From Mycobacterium sp. DL99 (lineage in GTDB: Bacteria; Actinomycetota; Actinomycetes; Mycobacteriales; Mycobacteriaceae): 64,000 bases of DNA. The notes below the pieces were generated by a model. It worked only from the letters and a program-made list of their open reading frames with translations. It was not told the origin of the DNA and searched no databases. Shown here one piece after another: positions 7,726-16,908 of this stretch; the stretch's first letter is position 1; each line of letters opens with the position of its first letter. The stretch covers positions 4,217,451-4,281,450 of the forward strand of contig NZ_SJOM01000007.1 in assembly GCF_004762045.1 (NCBI RefSeq). The letters are read 5' to 3'. The position numbers were made by a program, and so were the translations under genes.

Positions 7726-8424
7726 CTACTGGGCCGCCGCCCTGTTCGCCAGTTGTATGGCCATGGCGGCGGCCTGGTAACTGATGCCCACTCCGCAGGC
7801 CCAAGTTTCGAATACGAGATTCGAGGCAACGGCGAGCGCGTGATCACATGGCCACTCGGGCTGCTCCTGGGCAGACGAGAACTGGGTGAACAGCGACTCC
7901 TCGGCGACGACGTCAGCGATATCCCAACGCGTCTCCGCGATTCCGGTACCGATCGAGATGGTGCGCCCGCTACAGGATTGCCAGGTCTGCCTCGCCGAGT
8001 CGAAGAAACTGCGAGCCGCCTCACCCGACGGATACAGCACCACCGTCTGTTCCACAGACTGCCTGGATTGCGGCGTCGTCAGCACCTGATCACGCACGCC
8101 AGTCCAACCTGAACCCGCGTACACCGCCTCCTGTGCCCCGAAAACCGCTGCGCGACAATCCTCGTCAGACACCTCATTGACATTCACGTTCATCGTGTCG
8201 CTGGTGTCGCGGGATTCCATGGGTTCCAGTCCGGTCACACCGATGACCTCATCAGCTTCACCGGTCGGCATCAGGACATCCTCGAGTCCGGAATCGGTGA
8301 AGGTCTCGTCGACCACAGGGACAGAGTTCTGTGCTCTCAGCGCGCTCCCGTCCGCCATCTGTGCGCATCCCGCCGTCAGCACAGACACGGTGGCCACTAC
8401 TGACATCGCGGTTCGGCAGGACAT
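7726..8424 (-). CDS. LppR-like lipoprotein with PknH-type sensor domain
   Basis: This 232-residue lipoprotein has a signal peptide ending in the lipobox LTAGC. The PknH-like extracellular sensor domain follows, with DEDCRAAVFGAQEAVYAGSG, SVEQTVVLYPSGEAARSFF and paired cysteines that probably form disulfides. It should sit on the outer face of the membrane. It is clearly a paralogue of the lppR product at 17628-16909. ATG 8424 puts the lipobox cysteine at the normal distance; a longer frame upstream lacks a signal. It is convergent with the encapsulin cargo gene, 5 bp away. Confidence 0.8.
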   Translation of the reverse strand: MSCRTAMSVVATVSVLTAGCAQMADGSALRAQNSVPVVDETFTDSGLEDVLMPTGEADEVIGVTGLEPMESRDTSDTMNVNVNEVSDEDCRAAVFGAQEAVYAGSGWTGVRDQVLTTPQSRQSVEQTVVLYPSGEAARSFFDSARQTWQSCSGRTISIGTGIAETRWDIADVVAEESLFTQFSSAQEQPEWPCDHALAVASNLVFETWACGVGISYQAAAMAIQLANRAAAQ

Positions 8425-8518
8425 ATCACCATTGTGGCCGACCGACGACACTCGGCGGACACAATCACGGTGCGCCGATCTCTGGATCCGGCGGCGCCGC
8501 GCGAGCACCATTCGGACC

Positions 8519-8800
8519 ATGAGCTACAACCGCCTCCGCGCAGACGACACTTCACGCATCAAGATCGACGTGGCGATCGGTGTTCTGGTCGCGCTGCGCG
8601 GTTGCGCGCCGGATCAGGCCTTCGCCGAGCTGGTGCGGGTGGTGCAGCGCACCGGCATCGGAATCGGCAGCATCGCAAGGGCTTTGGTCGACCTCGCCGG
8701 CGGTAGTTCGGGGACCTCGGCCGAATACGCCGAGGCGTTCAACGCCTGGGGCGAGCTGCTCGCACAGGCGCGTCGGGTGCCCGTCAATGCCGCGCCGTAG
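8519..8800 (+). CDS. ANTAR-domain protein
   Basis: This 93-residue protein is mostly one ANTAR three-helix RNA-binding domain: IKIDVAIGVLVALRGCAPDQ, AFAELVRVVQRTG, IGSIARALVDLAGG. ANTAR proteins bind paired hairpins in nascent RNA and prevent termination. Most carry a sensor domain in front; this one has only a nine-residue lead. No target hairpin pair is evident nearby. The 3' end overlaps the convergent methyltransferase gene by 17 bp. Confidence 0.7.
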   Translation: MSYNRLRADDTSRIKIDVAIGVLVALRGCAPDQAFAELVRVVQRTGIGIGSIARALVDLAGGSSGTSAEYAEAFNAWGELLAQARRVPVNAAP

Positions 8801-9341
8801 CGGGCGCCCGAGCGACCAGCCAGGCCTGGCCGTCACCCTCGGAGGCGGCCAGCGTCTCAAGACCGGCAAAGGCCGTCTCCAGTTCGCCCGCAGCGGCGCG
8901 GAATCGACCCACCTCCGCGCCGACTTCGCTCAGGACACAGATGGCCAGCAGGCCGCCCGGTCGCAGACGGACGGCCAATGCCGGGTAGAGCCCGGGATCG
9001 CGGAAGCGATGGCACAGCACCACGTCGACCGGAGGTCCGGCCGGCAGACCCTGGTCGAGATCCCCGACCTCGAAACGGCAGCGTTCCGCCACCCCATGGC
9101 GGACGGCCGACTGTCTCGCCTGGGCGATCGCCACGGCGGACACGTCGAGGCCCCACACGTGTAGCCCGCGCTGAGCCAGCCACACCGCGCCCCGGCCTGT
9201 TCCGCATGCGACGTCAAGTGCCGAACCTGCCACGGGAAACCGGTCAGCCTGGCCGCTGAACACCTGCGGCAGCGCCGGCTCCGCTTCCGGCTCCCTATCG
9301 GCATAGGCCGCGTCCCAGCGGATGCGGTCCTTCTCGCTCAC
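8784..9341 (-). CDS. Class I SAM-dependent methyltransferase
   Basis: This 185-residue protein has the Rossmann methyltransferase signatures: ALDVACGTGRGAVWLAQRG (motif I), GLDVSAVAIAQAR (motif II), CRFEVGDLDQGLP and VDVVLCHRFRDPGLYPAL. The substrate cannot be told. GTG 9341 was chosen because AGGTGG sits just upstream and the start VSEKDRIRWDAAYADRE is typical of this family. It is divergent from the oxidoreductase at 9396. Confidence 0.75.
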   Translation of the reverse strand: MSEKDRIRWDAAYADREPEAEPALPQVFSGQADRFPVAGSALDVACGTGRGAVWLAQRGLHVWGLDVSAVAIAQARQSAVRHGVAERCRFEVGDLDQGLPAGPPVDVVLCHRFRDPGLYPALAVRLRPGGLLAICVLSEVGAEVGRFRAAAGELETAFAGLETLAASEGDGQAWLVARAPATARH

Positions 9342-9395
9342 GTGCGCCACCTTATGGGAGGGAATAGCGGAACACCCTCCGGGGTTAGCCCCTTC

Positions 9396-10310
9396 ATGCG
9401 AGCCCTCGTCTATGACCCGCACGCTCCTGCGAATCTCCGGTTCGACGACGTCGCCGAACCTTCGGCCGCCGAATCGCAGGCCCTGATCGACGTGCACGCG
9501 ATTGCGCTGAACTTCGGTGAGCTGCATTTCATCGACCAGATGCGCCGCCCGGGCGAGGTTCCCGGCTGGGACAGTGCGGGCGTCGTGGTGCGGGCCGCCG
9601 CCGACGGCTCCGGCCCCCCGGTCGGTGCCCGGGTGGTCGGATTCAGCGGCGAGGCCGGCTGGGCCGAACGACGCGTCGTCGCGACCGACAATCTGGCCGA
9701 GCTGCCCGAGTTCGTCGAGTTCGAGGAGGCTGCCGCGCTGCCGGTTGCCGGGGTGACGGCACTGCAGGCACTGCGGGCCCTCGGCCCGGTGGTGGGACGA
9801 CGGGTTCTCATCACGGGCGCCTCAGGCGGCGTCGGACGATTCGCCGTGCAGCTGGCCGTCCGGGCCGGCGCTCACGTGGTGGCCGCGGTCGGCAGCCCGG
9901 CCCGGGGTGAGGGGCTCGAGGAGCTCGGCGCGGCCGAAGTCGTGGTCGGCCTCGATGCGGTAACCGAACCGGTGTTCGGCGTGCTCGACAACGTCGGCGG
10001 GAGACTCTTGGCGCAGGCCTTCAGCCTGGTGTCCGACGGCGGCTCGGTGCAGTCCATCGGGATGGCCTCCAACGAGCCCACCACGATCAACTTCGAGCAG
10101 GAGCGCCGCATCGGCAACCGGAAACGGTTGGAGCCGTTCACCGTCCGCGCACCCTTCCAGGCCGATCTGCATTACCTACTGACCCTGTTGGCCGATGGTG
10201 AACTCGATCCGCAGATCGGCCTGCGGGACTCGTGGGAGAACACCGCCGACGCCGCCCTGGCGTTGTTGGGCCGCAAGGTCGCCGGCAAGGCGGTGCTACA
10301 GGTCGCCTGA
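9396..10310 (+). CDS. Zinc-type MDR / quinone oxidoreductase-like NAD(P)H dehydrogenase
   Basis: This 304-residue medium-chain dehydrogenase/reductase has a GroES-like N-terminal domain (FDDVAEPSAAESQALIDVHA) and a nucleotide-binding domain with ITGASGGVGRFAVQLAVRAGA. The usual structural zinc cysteines are absent, as in the quinone reductase branch. ATG 9396 gives the normal N-terminus MRALVYDP. It is probably cytoplasmic with NADPH as cofactor. It is convergent with the DszC-like gene and probably not part of that operon. Confidence 0.8.
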   Translation: MRALVYDPHAPANLRFDDVAEPSAAESQALIDVHAIALNFGELHFIDQMRRPGEVPGWDSAGVVVRAAADGSGPPVGARVVGFSGEAGWAERRVVATDNLAELPEFVEFEEAAALPVAGVTALQALRALGPVVGRRVLITGASGGVGRFAVQLAVRAGAHVVAAVGSPARGEGLEELGAAEVVVGLDAVTEPVFGVLDNVGGRLLAQAFSLVSDGGSVQSIGMASNEPTTINFEQERRIGNRKRLEPFTVRAPFQADLHYLLTLLADGELDPQIGLRDSWENTADAALALLGRKVAGKAVLQVA

Positions 10311-10321
10311 CCCCGGCGGGC

Positions 10322-11557
10322 TCAGTTGCCCTGCCCGCCGCGCCCCCGTGACACCAGGTCGGCCACCGGATCCTTGTCGTTGATGAACCAGTCACCGAGG
10401 ATGCGCGCCTTGTAGACCACCGGATTGTGCGAAGCCAGCGTGCGGGCGTTGCGCCAATGCCGGTCCAGGCCAAGCTCTTCGGAGACGCCCGAGGCGCCGA
10501 GCGCATCGAACACCCGCGTGGTGGCCCGCAGCGCCGCGGCCACGATCACCAACTGCGCCTGGGTGACGGCCACCTCGGCGTCGACGAGCAACTGGCGGGC
10601 CTGGCCATCACTGCCCGCGAGCCGGCCGGCCACGATCCGATCCAGGCTGCGTGCGCTCTGCCCCAGTGCGGCCGTCGCGCCGAACGCCTCCGCCGACACC
10701 TCGCCGATCACCTGCAGCAACTGCGGATCCGCGGCCGGCACCTCGGCCAGCCCCTGCGGGTAATTGCGCTGCCGGGCCGTCAACGCGGCCGAGCCGTCCC
10801 GCTGTGCCGCCCTGATGATTCCGGTCAGCACCGCGAGCATGGCGATCTGGTAGAAGTGCGCCTGGTAGGTGAAGCGTTCGGTCGCCGGGAACACGTTGCC
10901 GCGCTCGGCCCGGGCCCGCTCGTAGCGGGCCGAACCGCTGCCCGTCGTGCGCTGGCCGAACCCGCGCCAGTCGTCGATGAGAGTGACGCCGGGATCATCG
11001 GCACGCACCAGAGCCGTCCACAGCTCGCCGTCCTCACCGCGCCCGAGAACATCGAGCCAGTCGGCGTAAAGACTGCCGGTCGCATAGTATTTCGAGCCGG
11101 AGACCAACCAGTGCCCGTCCCCCTCGGTCACCGTCGTAGCCAGATTGGCCAGGGTCAGATTGTTGGCCTCGGTCCAGCCACCGCCGACGAACTCGCCGGC
11201 CAGAAACCGCTTGATCCAGGTGGTGTTGTCCTCCGACGCCGGCGCATTGAGCCGGTCCTCGACGAAGGCCAGATGGTTGCGCCAGATGTGGGCGACGTTG
11301 GGATCGGCCTCCCCCAGGTCCGCCAGCAGCAGGAAGGTCTGCTCCAGCGACGCACCGAAACCGCCCTGTTCTGCCGAGATCCGCAAGGTGCCGAATCCGG
11401 CGTCACTCAGCCAGCGCACCTGCTCGTGCGGGAACACCCGGTCGGCCTCGCGCTGCCGATTCCCCTCGGCGATCTGCTCGAAGATCGGCCCGAACACCGA
11501 GCGCAATTCGGCGTCATAACCTGTGGGGCGCTTCAGATATGTGGTTTCGGTGGACAT
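10322..11557 (-). CDS. DszC/SfnB-like flavin monooxygenase (acyl-CoA dehydrogenase fold)
   Basis: This 411-residue protein has the acyl-CoA dehydrogenase fold but belongs with DszC, SfnB and related FMNH2-dependent monooxygenases. It has FGTLRISAEQGGFGASLEQT in the N-terminal helical domain, GGGWTEANN and GSKYYATGS in the beta domain, and lacks the dehydrogenase catalytic glutamate context. Such enzymes oxygenate sulfur or nitrogen compounds using reduced flavin from a reductase. It is the last gene of the 16842-10322 cluster and its ATG directly follows the GNAT stop. The substrate is unknown. Confidence 0.75.
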   Translation of the reverse strand: MSTETTYLKRPTGYDAELRSVFGPIFEQIAEGNRQREADRVFPHEQVRWLSDAGFGTLRISAEQGGFGASLEQTFLLLADLGEADPNVAHIWRNHLAFVEDRLNAPASEDNTTWIKRFLAGEFVGGGWTEANNLTLANLATTVTEGDGHWLVSGSKYYATGSLYADWLDVLGRGEDGELWTALVRADDPGVTLIDDWRGFGQRTTGSGSARYERARAERGNVFPATERFTYQAHFYQIAMLAVLTGIIRAAQRDGSAALTARQRNYPQGLAEVPAADPQLLQVIGEVSAEAFGATAALGQSARSLDRIVAGRLAGSDGQARQLLVDAEVAVTQAQLVIVAAALRATTRVFDALGASGVSEELGLDRHWRNARTLASHNPVVYKARILGDWFINDKDPVADLVSRGRGGQGN

Positions 11558-12559
11558 TTAAGCGTTCTCCTCGGCGTCGATCCGGTACGCGTACTCGTCG
11601 CGGACAGTGCGATACCCCAACCGGGCATAGAGCAGATGGGCATTGCTGACATTGGCGATGTCGGTGCCCAACGAGGCATGGGTGAAACCCCGCCGCAGCG
11701 CCGCCAGCCAGAGCTTGCGCAGCAGCAGCTCCGCGGTTCCGGCCTTGCGGCGGTCCGCGCGCACACCGATGTAGTCGGTGTGGGCGCTGCGGATCTCGTC
11801 CGCACCGGTTCCCGAGGTGTAGGTGGAACCCAGCACATAGCCGACCACCACACCGCCGTCATCCACGGCGGCCAGGCTGAAATCCGGGGTGAATGCCCGG
11901 CTGGCCAGATGATGTTCCCAGCGCTGCGGGGTTTTCGACATGTTCCCGAAATGCTCGCGGAACGTGTCGAATTGCACCTGCCTGACCTGTTCGGTGAGAC
12001 CTTCCGCCACGACCTCGGGCCACGACAGGATCGTGATCGACTCGATCCGGGCATTGGCCAGAGCGACGGCGTCCTCGTTACGCAATGACTTTCGGGTGCT
12101 GGCGAATTGGCGTTCCCGGTGGGCTCCGCGGGTAGCCAGCGCATCGATCGCCACGTCCTGATCGGCACCGATGAAAACCCGCAGGTACTCGCCGGGCACG
12201 GCCACCCGGCCGAACCGTTCGACACTGTCGCCGACGATCGCCCGCACCGCCTCCGTCGGGGCATGGGGACCGAATACGAAGTTCCCCAACACCTCCGGTT
12301 CAGCGCCGTCCGGCCGGTGCAGGGCTGCGTATCCGGCCACCGCGCCGGCCTCATCGAGGAGAACGACGGCCGAGCCGGGGTACACACCGCCGAGTTGTTC
12401 TGCGATATCGCGGGAATCGGCGGCGAACTTGCGACCGCCGAGCCCCGGCGTGGTGGCCAGGAAGTCGGCGATCAGCGGGTGGTGTCGTGGGGTTACCTCG
12501 GCGACGGTCCAACCGGTCACGTCCGACGCCGCAGTCAACGCGTCCTGGGTCAGCGTCAC
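11558..12559 (-). CDS. Tandem GNAT N-acetyltransferase
   Basis: This 333-residue protein has two GNAT-like halves. The N-terminal half includes VYPGSAVVLLDEAGAVAGYAAL, and the C-terminal half has YIGVRADRRKAGTAELLLRK (acetyl-CoA loop, Q/RxxGxG/A variant) and NAHLLYARLGYRTV. GTG 12559 overlaps the permease stop as GTGA, so it is co-translated with the permease. In Bacillus, acetyltransferases of the snaA/yxeL kind acetylate S-modified cysteines before flavin monooxygenases cleave them. A similar job is possible here but unproven. Confidence 0.7.
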   Translation of the reverse strand: MTLTQDALTAASDVTGWTVAEVTPRHHPLIADFLATTPGLGGRKFAADSRDIAEQLGGVYPGSAVVLLDEAGAVAGYAALHRPDGAEPEVLGNFVFGPHAPTEAVRAIVGDSVERFGRVAVPGEYLRVFIGADQDVAIDALATRGAHRERQFASTRKSLRNEDAVALANARIESITILSWPEVVAEGLTEQVRQVQFDTFREHFGNMSKTPQRWEHHLASRAFTPDFSLAAVDDGGVVVGYVLGSTYTSGTGADEIRSAHTDYIGVRADRRKAGTAELLLRKLWLAALRRGFTHASLGTDIANVSNAHLLYARLGYRTVRDEYAYRIDAEENA

Positions 12560-14031
12560 GGCGTCACACCCGCATCGAGCAGCCGCTGCTGTTCCTCATC
12601 CGAGATGCTCTGGATGGTGCCGATGCGCTTGGCCACCTCGGGTCGGGTCCGCTTGAGGTACCAGTACCAGGACAGTCCGGCCAGCAGGATGGCGCCGAAC
12701 ACGAAAGGCAGGATGTTGAACGGGAACTCAGGCACCGGGTAGAAGTTGCTGACGATCACGTACCCCAGGCCGATGGCGGCCGCGACCGCCACGGCGAGTC
12801 GCTGCGGCGTCAGGGCGCCGATCTTGCGCAGCCAGATCGGCGTGGCGATGACCACCAGCAGATAGCTCACCAGGAAGCCCCAGTTGGCCACGTAGCCGCC
12901 GTAGACGTCGAACACCAGCCGGCCCGCGGAGCTGAACGTGGCCGTGATCGAGAACGCGAGGGCCAGGATCCCGACGAACACCACACCGGCCCACGGCGTC
13001 TTGTAGGTCGGGTGCACCTTGGTGAACACCTGCGGCAGCGCGCCTTCGTGGGCGAAGGTGAACAGCGAGCGCGCGGCGGCGGTGGTGACCGCGGTGACGA
13101 ACACGATGAATGCGATCGCGACAGCACCGCTGACGATCTGGTTCACCCACTCCACCCCGACACTGGTGGCGAGCTGCGGCAGCACCGCCTTGTCACCGTC
13201 GATCTCGCCGAAGTGCAGGATCTGGGGGTATGTCGCGAAGATGTACAGGGCGCCGATCAGGATCACCACGCGCAGCAGGGATCTGGCGATGTTGCGGTGG
13301 GCGTCCTTGGCCTCGGCCCCGAGCGAGGCGACACTCTCAAAACCGGCATAGGAACCCACGGCGGTGACCGCCGCGATGAACGTGGCACTGGAGCCGAGGT
13401 GCTGGGGGTTCCACTGCTCCCAGTCGATGCGGAACCCGTAACCGATGTAGGAGGCCACGATGATCACCAGGATCGACGCGATGGCGAGCAACTCGAAGGC
13501 CAGTTCGTACTTCGCGGCCAGTGAAACTCCCCGGTACGGCAGGTACACCGCGACCCCGACCACCACGATCACCAGCAGCAGGCGGAACCAGACTGCCTGG
13601 GAGCCAAGGCCGATCGACTCCAGGAACGCATCGAGGTACAGCACGCCGCCGAGGGTTCCGGTGGTGGCGAAACCGATGTAACCGAACAGCAGGCTGAACC
13701 CGGCGGCGAAAGCGAAGCCAGGTCCCAGACCGTTACCCGTGTAGGTGCCCAGCGATCCGGAGGACACGGTGCGCTTGGCCTGGAAACTGATCGTGATGGC
13801 GACCAGCACCACGATGGACAGACCGATCACCGCCGCCCACGCCGCGCCCTTGCCCGCCGCCACGAATAGCGAGAACGGCACCACGGCCAGGGCCACGCTG
13901 GGTGCGGCGGCCGCCAGGCCCTGGGCGAACACCCCCCACGGGCCCAGCGCCCCTGATTCCAGCCCGGTCGATTCCGCCGAAATCAGGGTGCGGCCGGTAG
14001 CCGTCGTCTTCGGATCGTCTGTAGTAGTCAC
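12556..14031 (-). CDS. APC-superfamily amino-acid permease
   Basis: This 491-residue protein has about 12 hydrophobic segments. The first holds the APC motif GVFAQGLAAAAPSVALAVVP, and the third includes GYIGFATTGTLGG. A final cytoplasmic tail of about 35 charged residues follows the last helix. It should import an amino acid or amine across the inner membrane. GTG 14031 was chosen over upstream starts because AAAGGGA lies about 7 nt upstream and the extra N-terminus would be very basic. The gap to the preceding monooxygenase is 127 bp, so it may have its own promoter. Confidence 0.8.
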   Translation of the reverse strand: MTTTDDPKTTATGRTLISAESTGLESGALGPWGVFAQGLAAAAPSVALAVVPFSLFVAAGKGAAWAAVIGLSIVVLVAITISFQAKRTVSSGSLGTYTGNGLGPGFAFAAGFSLLFGYIGFATTGTLGGVLYLDAFLESIGLGSQAVWFRLLLVIVVVGVAVYLPYRGVSLAAKYELAFELLAIASILVIIVASYIGYGFRIDWEQWNPQHLGSSATFIAAVTAVGSYAGFESVASLGAEAKDAHRNIARSLLRVVILIGALYIFATYPQILHFGEIDGDKAVLPQLATSVGVEWVNQIVSGAVAIAFIVFVTAVTTAAARSLFTFAHEGALPQVFTKVHPTYKTPWAGVVFVGILALAFSITATFSSAGRLVFDVYGGYVANWGFLVSYLLVVIATPIWLRKIGALTPQRLAVAVAAAIGLGYVIVSNFYPVPEFPFNILPFVFGAILLAGLSWYWYLKRTRPEVAKRIGTIQSISDEEQQRLLDAGVTP

Positions 14032-14158
14032 GGCAATGTCCCTTTCTGGACCGCGACGCCTCCCGTCCGGGAACCGGTACGGGTGGTTGATATGTCGGTA
14101 TGTAGTGCCACACTGCCGCAATCGGATTCGCGCCGTCAGCTATGGAATCGGCGGGATT

Positions 14159-15541
14159 CTATTGCGAATGAACGGAATTCCTGCGAAATGCGGCGGCCGG
14201 GTGCCCGGCAGCCAGTAAACCGTCGTCGCCGCCGAACAGCTTCTGCCGCAACGTGGTCGGATCGGAAGCCTCGCGGGCGCGGCCACGCCGGCGCAGCTCC
14301 GGGATCAGGTACTCCGCCACGTCGGCGAAACTGCCGGGCGTGAGGTGATAGGCGATGTTGAACCCGTCCACCCCGGTCCGGTGCGCATACGCGTCCAGGG
14401 CATCGGCCACCGTGGTGGCCGACCCGACGAACAACTCGCCGCCGAACCCGCCGAGTCCCCCGACGTAGTCCCGCAACGTCAGGCGCTCACGGACGCCGGA
14501 ATCGGTGACCGCGGCCAAGATCGACCGGCTGGCGTCGGTGTCGAACTGTCCGATCGGGCGGTCCACCCCATACGTCGACCAGTCCACACCGGACAGTGCC
14601 GACAAAAGCACCAGCCCGCCCTCCAGGTCGTGGAAGTCGGCGAGCTCGCGCGCCTTGGCCTGGGCCGCGGAATCGGTACTGTCCGTGACAATCTCGACCG
14701 AGGTGATGAACTTCAGCGATTGTGGGTCGCGGCCGTGCCCGACCGCCCGGCGCCGGATGTCCTCGATGTGGTTGCGCAGGACCTCGGGCCGCGGATCGCT
14801 GACGAACACCAGTTCTGCGTTGCGGGAGGCGAACTCCCGGCCGGCCGGTGACGTACCCGCCTGGAACAGCACCGGGGTGCGTTGCGGCGACGGTTCGACC
14901 AGGTGTGCCCCGGGCACGGTGAAGTACCGGCCGTGGTGGCCGATGCCATGGACCTTCGCCGGGTCGGTGTACACCCCGCGCTCGGCGTCGCGCAGCACCG
15001 CGCCCGGCTCCCACGAACCTTCCCAGAGCTTGTAGGTCACTTCCACGAATTCCTGTGCCATCGCGTAACGCTCGTCGTGCGGGATCTGCCGGTCGCGGCC
15101 GATGATGTTGCGCGCCGCGCTGTCGAGCAGAGAGGTGACGATGTTCCAGCCGATCCGGCCGCCGGTGAGGTGGTCCAGGGTGCTGAACTTGCGGGCCAAC
15201 AGGTACGGACTCTCGTAGGTGGTGGACACCGTGATGCCGAATCCCAGGCGCTGGGTCGCCGCGGCCATCGCCGATACCGCCAACAGCGGATCGGTCACCG
15301 GCGTCTGCACGGCCCGCGCGAGTGCGGCACTGGCGTCACCGCCGAACACGTCGAGTTGCCCGACCGCATCGGCGATGAACAGCACGTCGAATCCGCCGTC
15401 GTCGAGCAGCTTCGCCAGTTCCACCCAATACCGGACATCGGTGTAGTCGGCCGTGCGGTCCTGCGGGTGGCGCCACAGCCCGAAATTGCCGTGCGACACC
15501 GTCGACATGGTGAACGCCGACAGCACATACGGTTCGGTCAT
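14159..15541 (-). CDS. LLM-class flavin-dependent monooxygenase (NtaA/SnaA/DszA family), second copy
   Basis: This 460-residue luciferase-like TIM-barrel protein has HGNFGLWRHPQDRTADYTD near the start, LARKFSTLDHLTGGRIGWN (the family signature) and VLFQAGTSPAGREFASRNAE. The family uses FMNH2 from a partner reductase to oxidise nitrilotriacetate, dibenzothiophene sulfone, N-acetyl thioethers or similar compounds. Its ATG overlaps the preceding paralogue's stop as ATGA. A longer open frame upstream lies inside that paralogue and is not coding. The two are tandem relatives that may form a heteromer or act in sequence. Confidence 0.85.
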   Translation of the reverse strand: MTEPYVLSAFTMSTVSHGNFGLWRHPQDRTADYTDVRYWVELAKLLDDGGFDVLFIADAVGQLDVFGGDASAALARAVQTPVTDPLLAVSAMAAATQRLGFGITVSTTYESPYLLARKFSTLDHLTGGRIGWNIVTSLLDSAARNIIGRDRQIPHDERYAMAQEFVEVTYKLWEGSWEPGAVLRDAERGVYTDPAKVHGIGHHGRYFTVPGAHLVEPSPQRTPVLFQAGTSPAGREFASRNAELVFVSDPRPEVLRNHIEDIRRRAVGHGRDPQSLKFITSVEIVTDSTDSAAQAKARELADFHDLEGGLVLLSALSGVDWSTYGVDRPIGQFDTDASRSILAAVTDSGVRERLTLRDYVGGLGGFGGELFVGSATTVADALDAYAHRTGVDGFNIAYHLTPGSFADVAEYLIPELRRRGRAREASDPTTLRQKLFGGDDGLLAAGHPAAAFRRNSVHSQ

Positions 15542-16842
15542 GACAGCTCCCGTCGCGGTATGTCCAGCCCCAGATGGGACCGCAGTGTGGTGCCGGCGTA
15601 TTCGTGGCGGAACAGCCCGCGCTTGCGCAGCACCGGCACCACCTGCTCGACGAAAATCTCGTGCTGGCCGGGTAGCCCGGAATCCCGAAGCACGAACCCG
15701 TCGGCGGCACCGGTGGTGAACCACTGCTCGATCTCGTCGGCGATCTGCTCGGGCGTGCCCACGACCGCCGCGCCCCAACCGTTGACCGTGCGGTACAGGA
15801 ACTCTCGCACCGTCGGGTTTCCGTCGGTGGCCAGCAGCCGGTAGCCGGCCAACGCGGTCTGGTGGGTCTCGGTGTGCACCGGAAAGGCTGACTCCGGAAC
15901 CGGACCGTCCAGGTCCGCACCGGTGACGTCCACGTCGACCTCGAGCAGCCAACCGGCTTGGTACTGCGGGCTGAAGTACTCGTACTCCTGCTGCTGCGCG
16001 TGCCGGGCTTCTTCCTCGGTGGAGCCGACGAGATACCGCAGCGACGGGGTGATCAGCGGCGGCCTCGCTCGTCCCGACCGCCGTGACTCCTCGTGGATCT
16101 GGGTGTAGAACTCCTGCGCCCGCGCCCGGTTGCCGTGACTGGTGAAGATCACCTCGGCGTGCCGGCCCGCGAAACCCCTTCCGGTTTCCGATGATCCGGC
16201 CTGGAAGATCACCGGCTGCCCCTGCGCCGACCGGGCCGCACCCAGCGGACCGGCCACGTCGAAGTAGCGCCCGTGGTGATCGGTCGGTTGAATTCTGGTG
16301 ACGTCGTTGAATATCCCCGCAGCGCGGTCTTCGACGATGGTGTCCTCGCCCCAGCCGTCCCACAGCTTGCGCACCACCGCGAGCGCTTCCTCGGCAATCC
16401 GGTAGCGCTCGTCGTGGGCCACCACACCGCGGGCGCTGAAGTTGTCGGCGGCGGCCTGCGCGAAGCTGGTCACCAGATTCCAGCCGGCCCGGCCGCCGCT
16501 GAGGTGATCGAGTGAAAGCAACTGGCGGGCAAGGTGATACGGATGGGCCAGCGTGGCCGATCCGGTGACCACCAGCCCGATCCGGTCGGTCACCGAGGAC
16601 AGCGCGGCCGTCGCGGTGAGCGGTTCGAAGTCTTCGGTGATCTTGTACGGCCACGTCGCCGGCGGGCCGTAGTTCAGGCCGTCGGCGAAGAACAGCGCGT
16701 CGAACGTGCCGGCCTCGGCGGTCTGCGCATAGCTGATCAGCCGCCGGCGTACCCCGGCGGTGCTGTTGTCGATATCGGGATGCCGCCACGGCCCGGTAGA
16801 CCGGGTATTGCCGAAGGCCAGCAGATGCAGCTCTCTGGACAC
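15538..16842 (-). CDS. LLM-class flavin-dependent monooxygenase (NtaA/SnaA/DszA family), first copy
   Basis: This 434-residue luciferase-like monooxygenase has ELHLLAFGNTRSTGPWRHPD at the start, LARQLLSLDHLSGGRAGWN as family signature and VIFQAGSSETGRGFAGRHAE. It begins the monooxygenase-permease-acetyltransferase cluster. GTG 16842 gives the usual N-terminus; GTG 16887 would add 15 residues with no better ribosome site. No flavin reductase gene lies next to it, so reduced flavin must come from elsewhere. Confidence 0.8.
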   Translation of the reverse strand: MSRELHLLAFGNTRSTGPWRHPDIDNSTAGVRRRLISYAQTAEAGTFDALFFADGLNYGPPATWPYKITEDFEPLTATAALSSVTDRIGLVVTGSATLAHPYHLARQLLSLDHLSGGRAGWNLVTSFAQAAADNFSARGVVAHDERYRIAEEALAVVRKLWDGWGEDTIVEDRAAGIFNDVTRIQPTDHHGRYFDVAGPLGAARSAQGQPVIFQAGSSETGRGFAGRHAEVIFTSHGNRARAQEFYTQIHEESRRSGRARPPLITPSLRYLVGSTEEEARHAQQQEYEYFSPQYQAGWLLEVDVDVTGADLDGPVPESAFPVHTETHQTALAGYRLLATDGNPTVREFLYRTVNGWGAAVVGTPEQIADEIEQWFTTGAADGFVLRDSGLPGQHEIFVEQVVPVLRKRGLFRHEYAGTTLRSHLGLDIPRRELS

Positions 16843-16908
16843 TGCGCCGACACTACGGTCGCGGTCGGCCCGCGCCGAGAGTTGCACTCAGCGCGAAGAA
16901 ATCCGAGC

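Noticed and set aside
14159..16789. Single 876-residue monooxygenase fusion
   Set aside because: The first 416 residues are an out-of-frame reading of the upstream paralogue; the true start is ATG 15541 with an ATGA junction.
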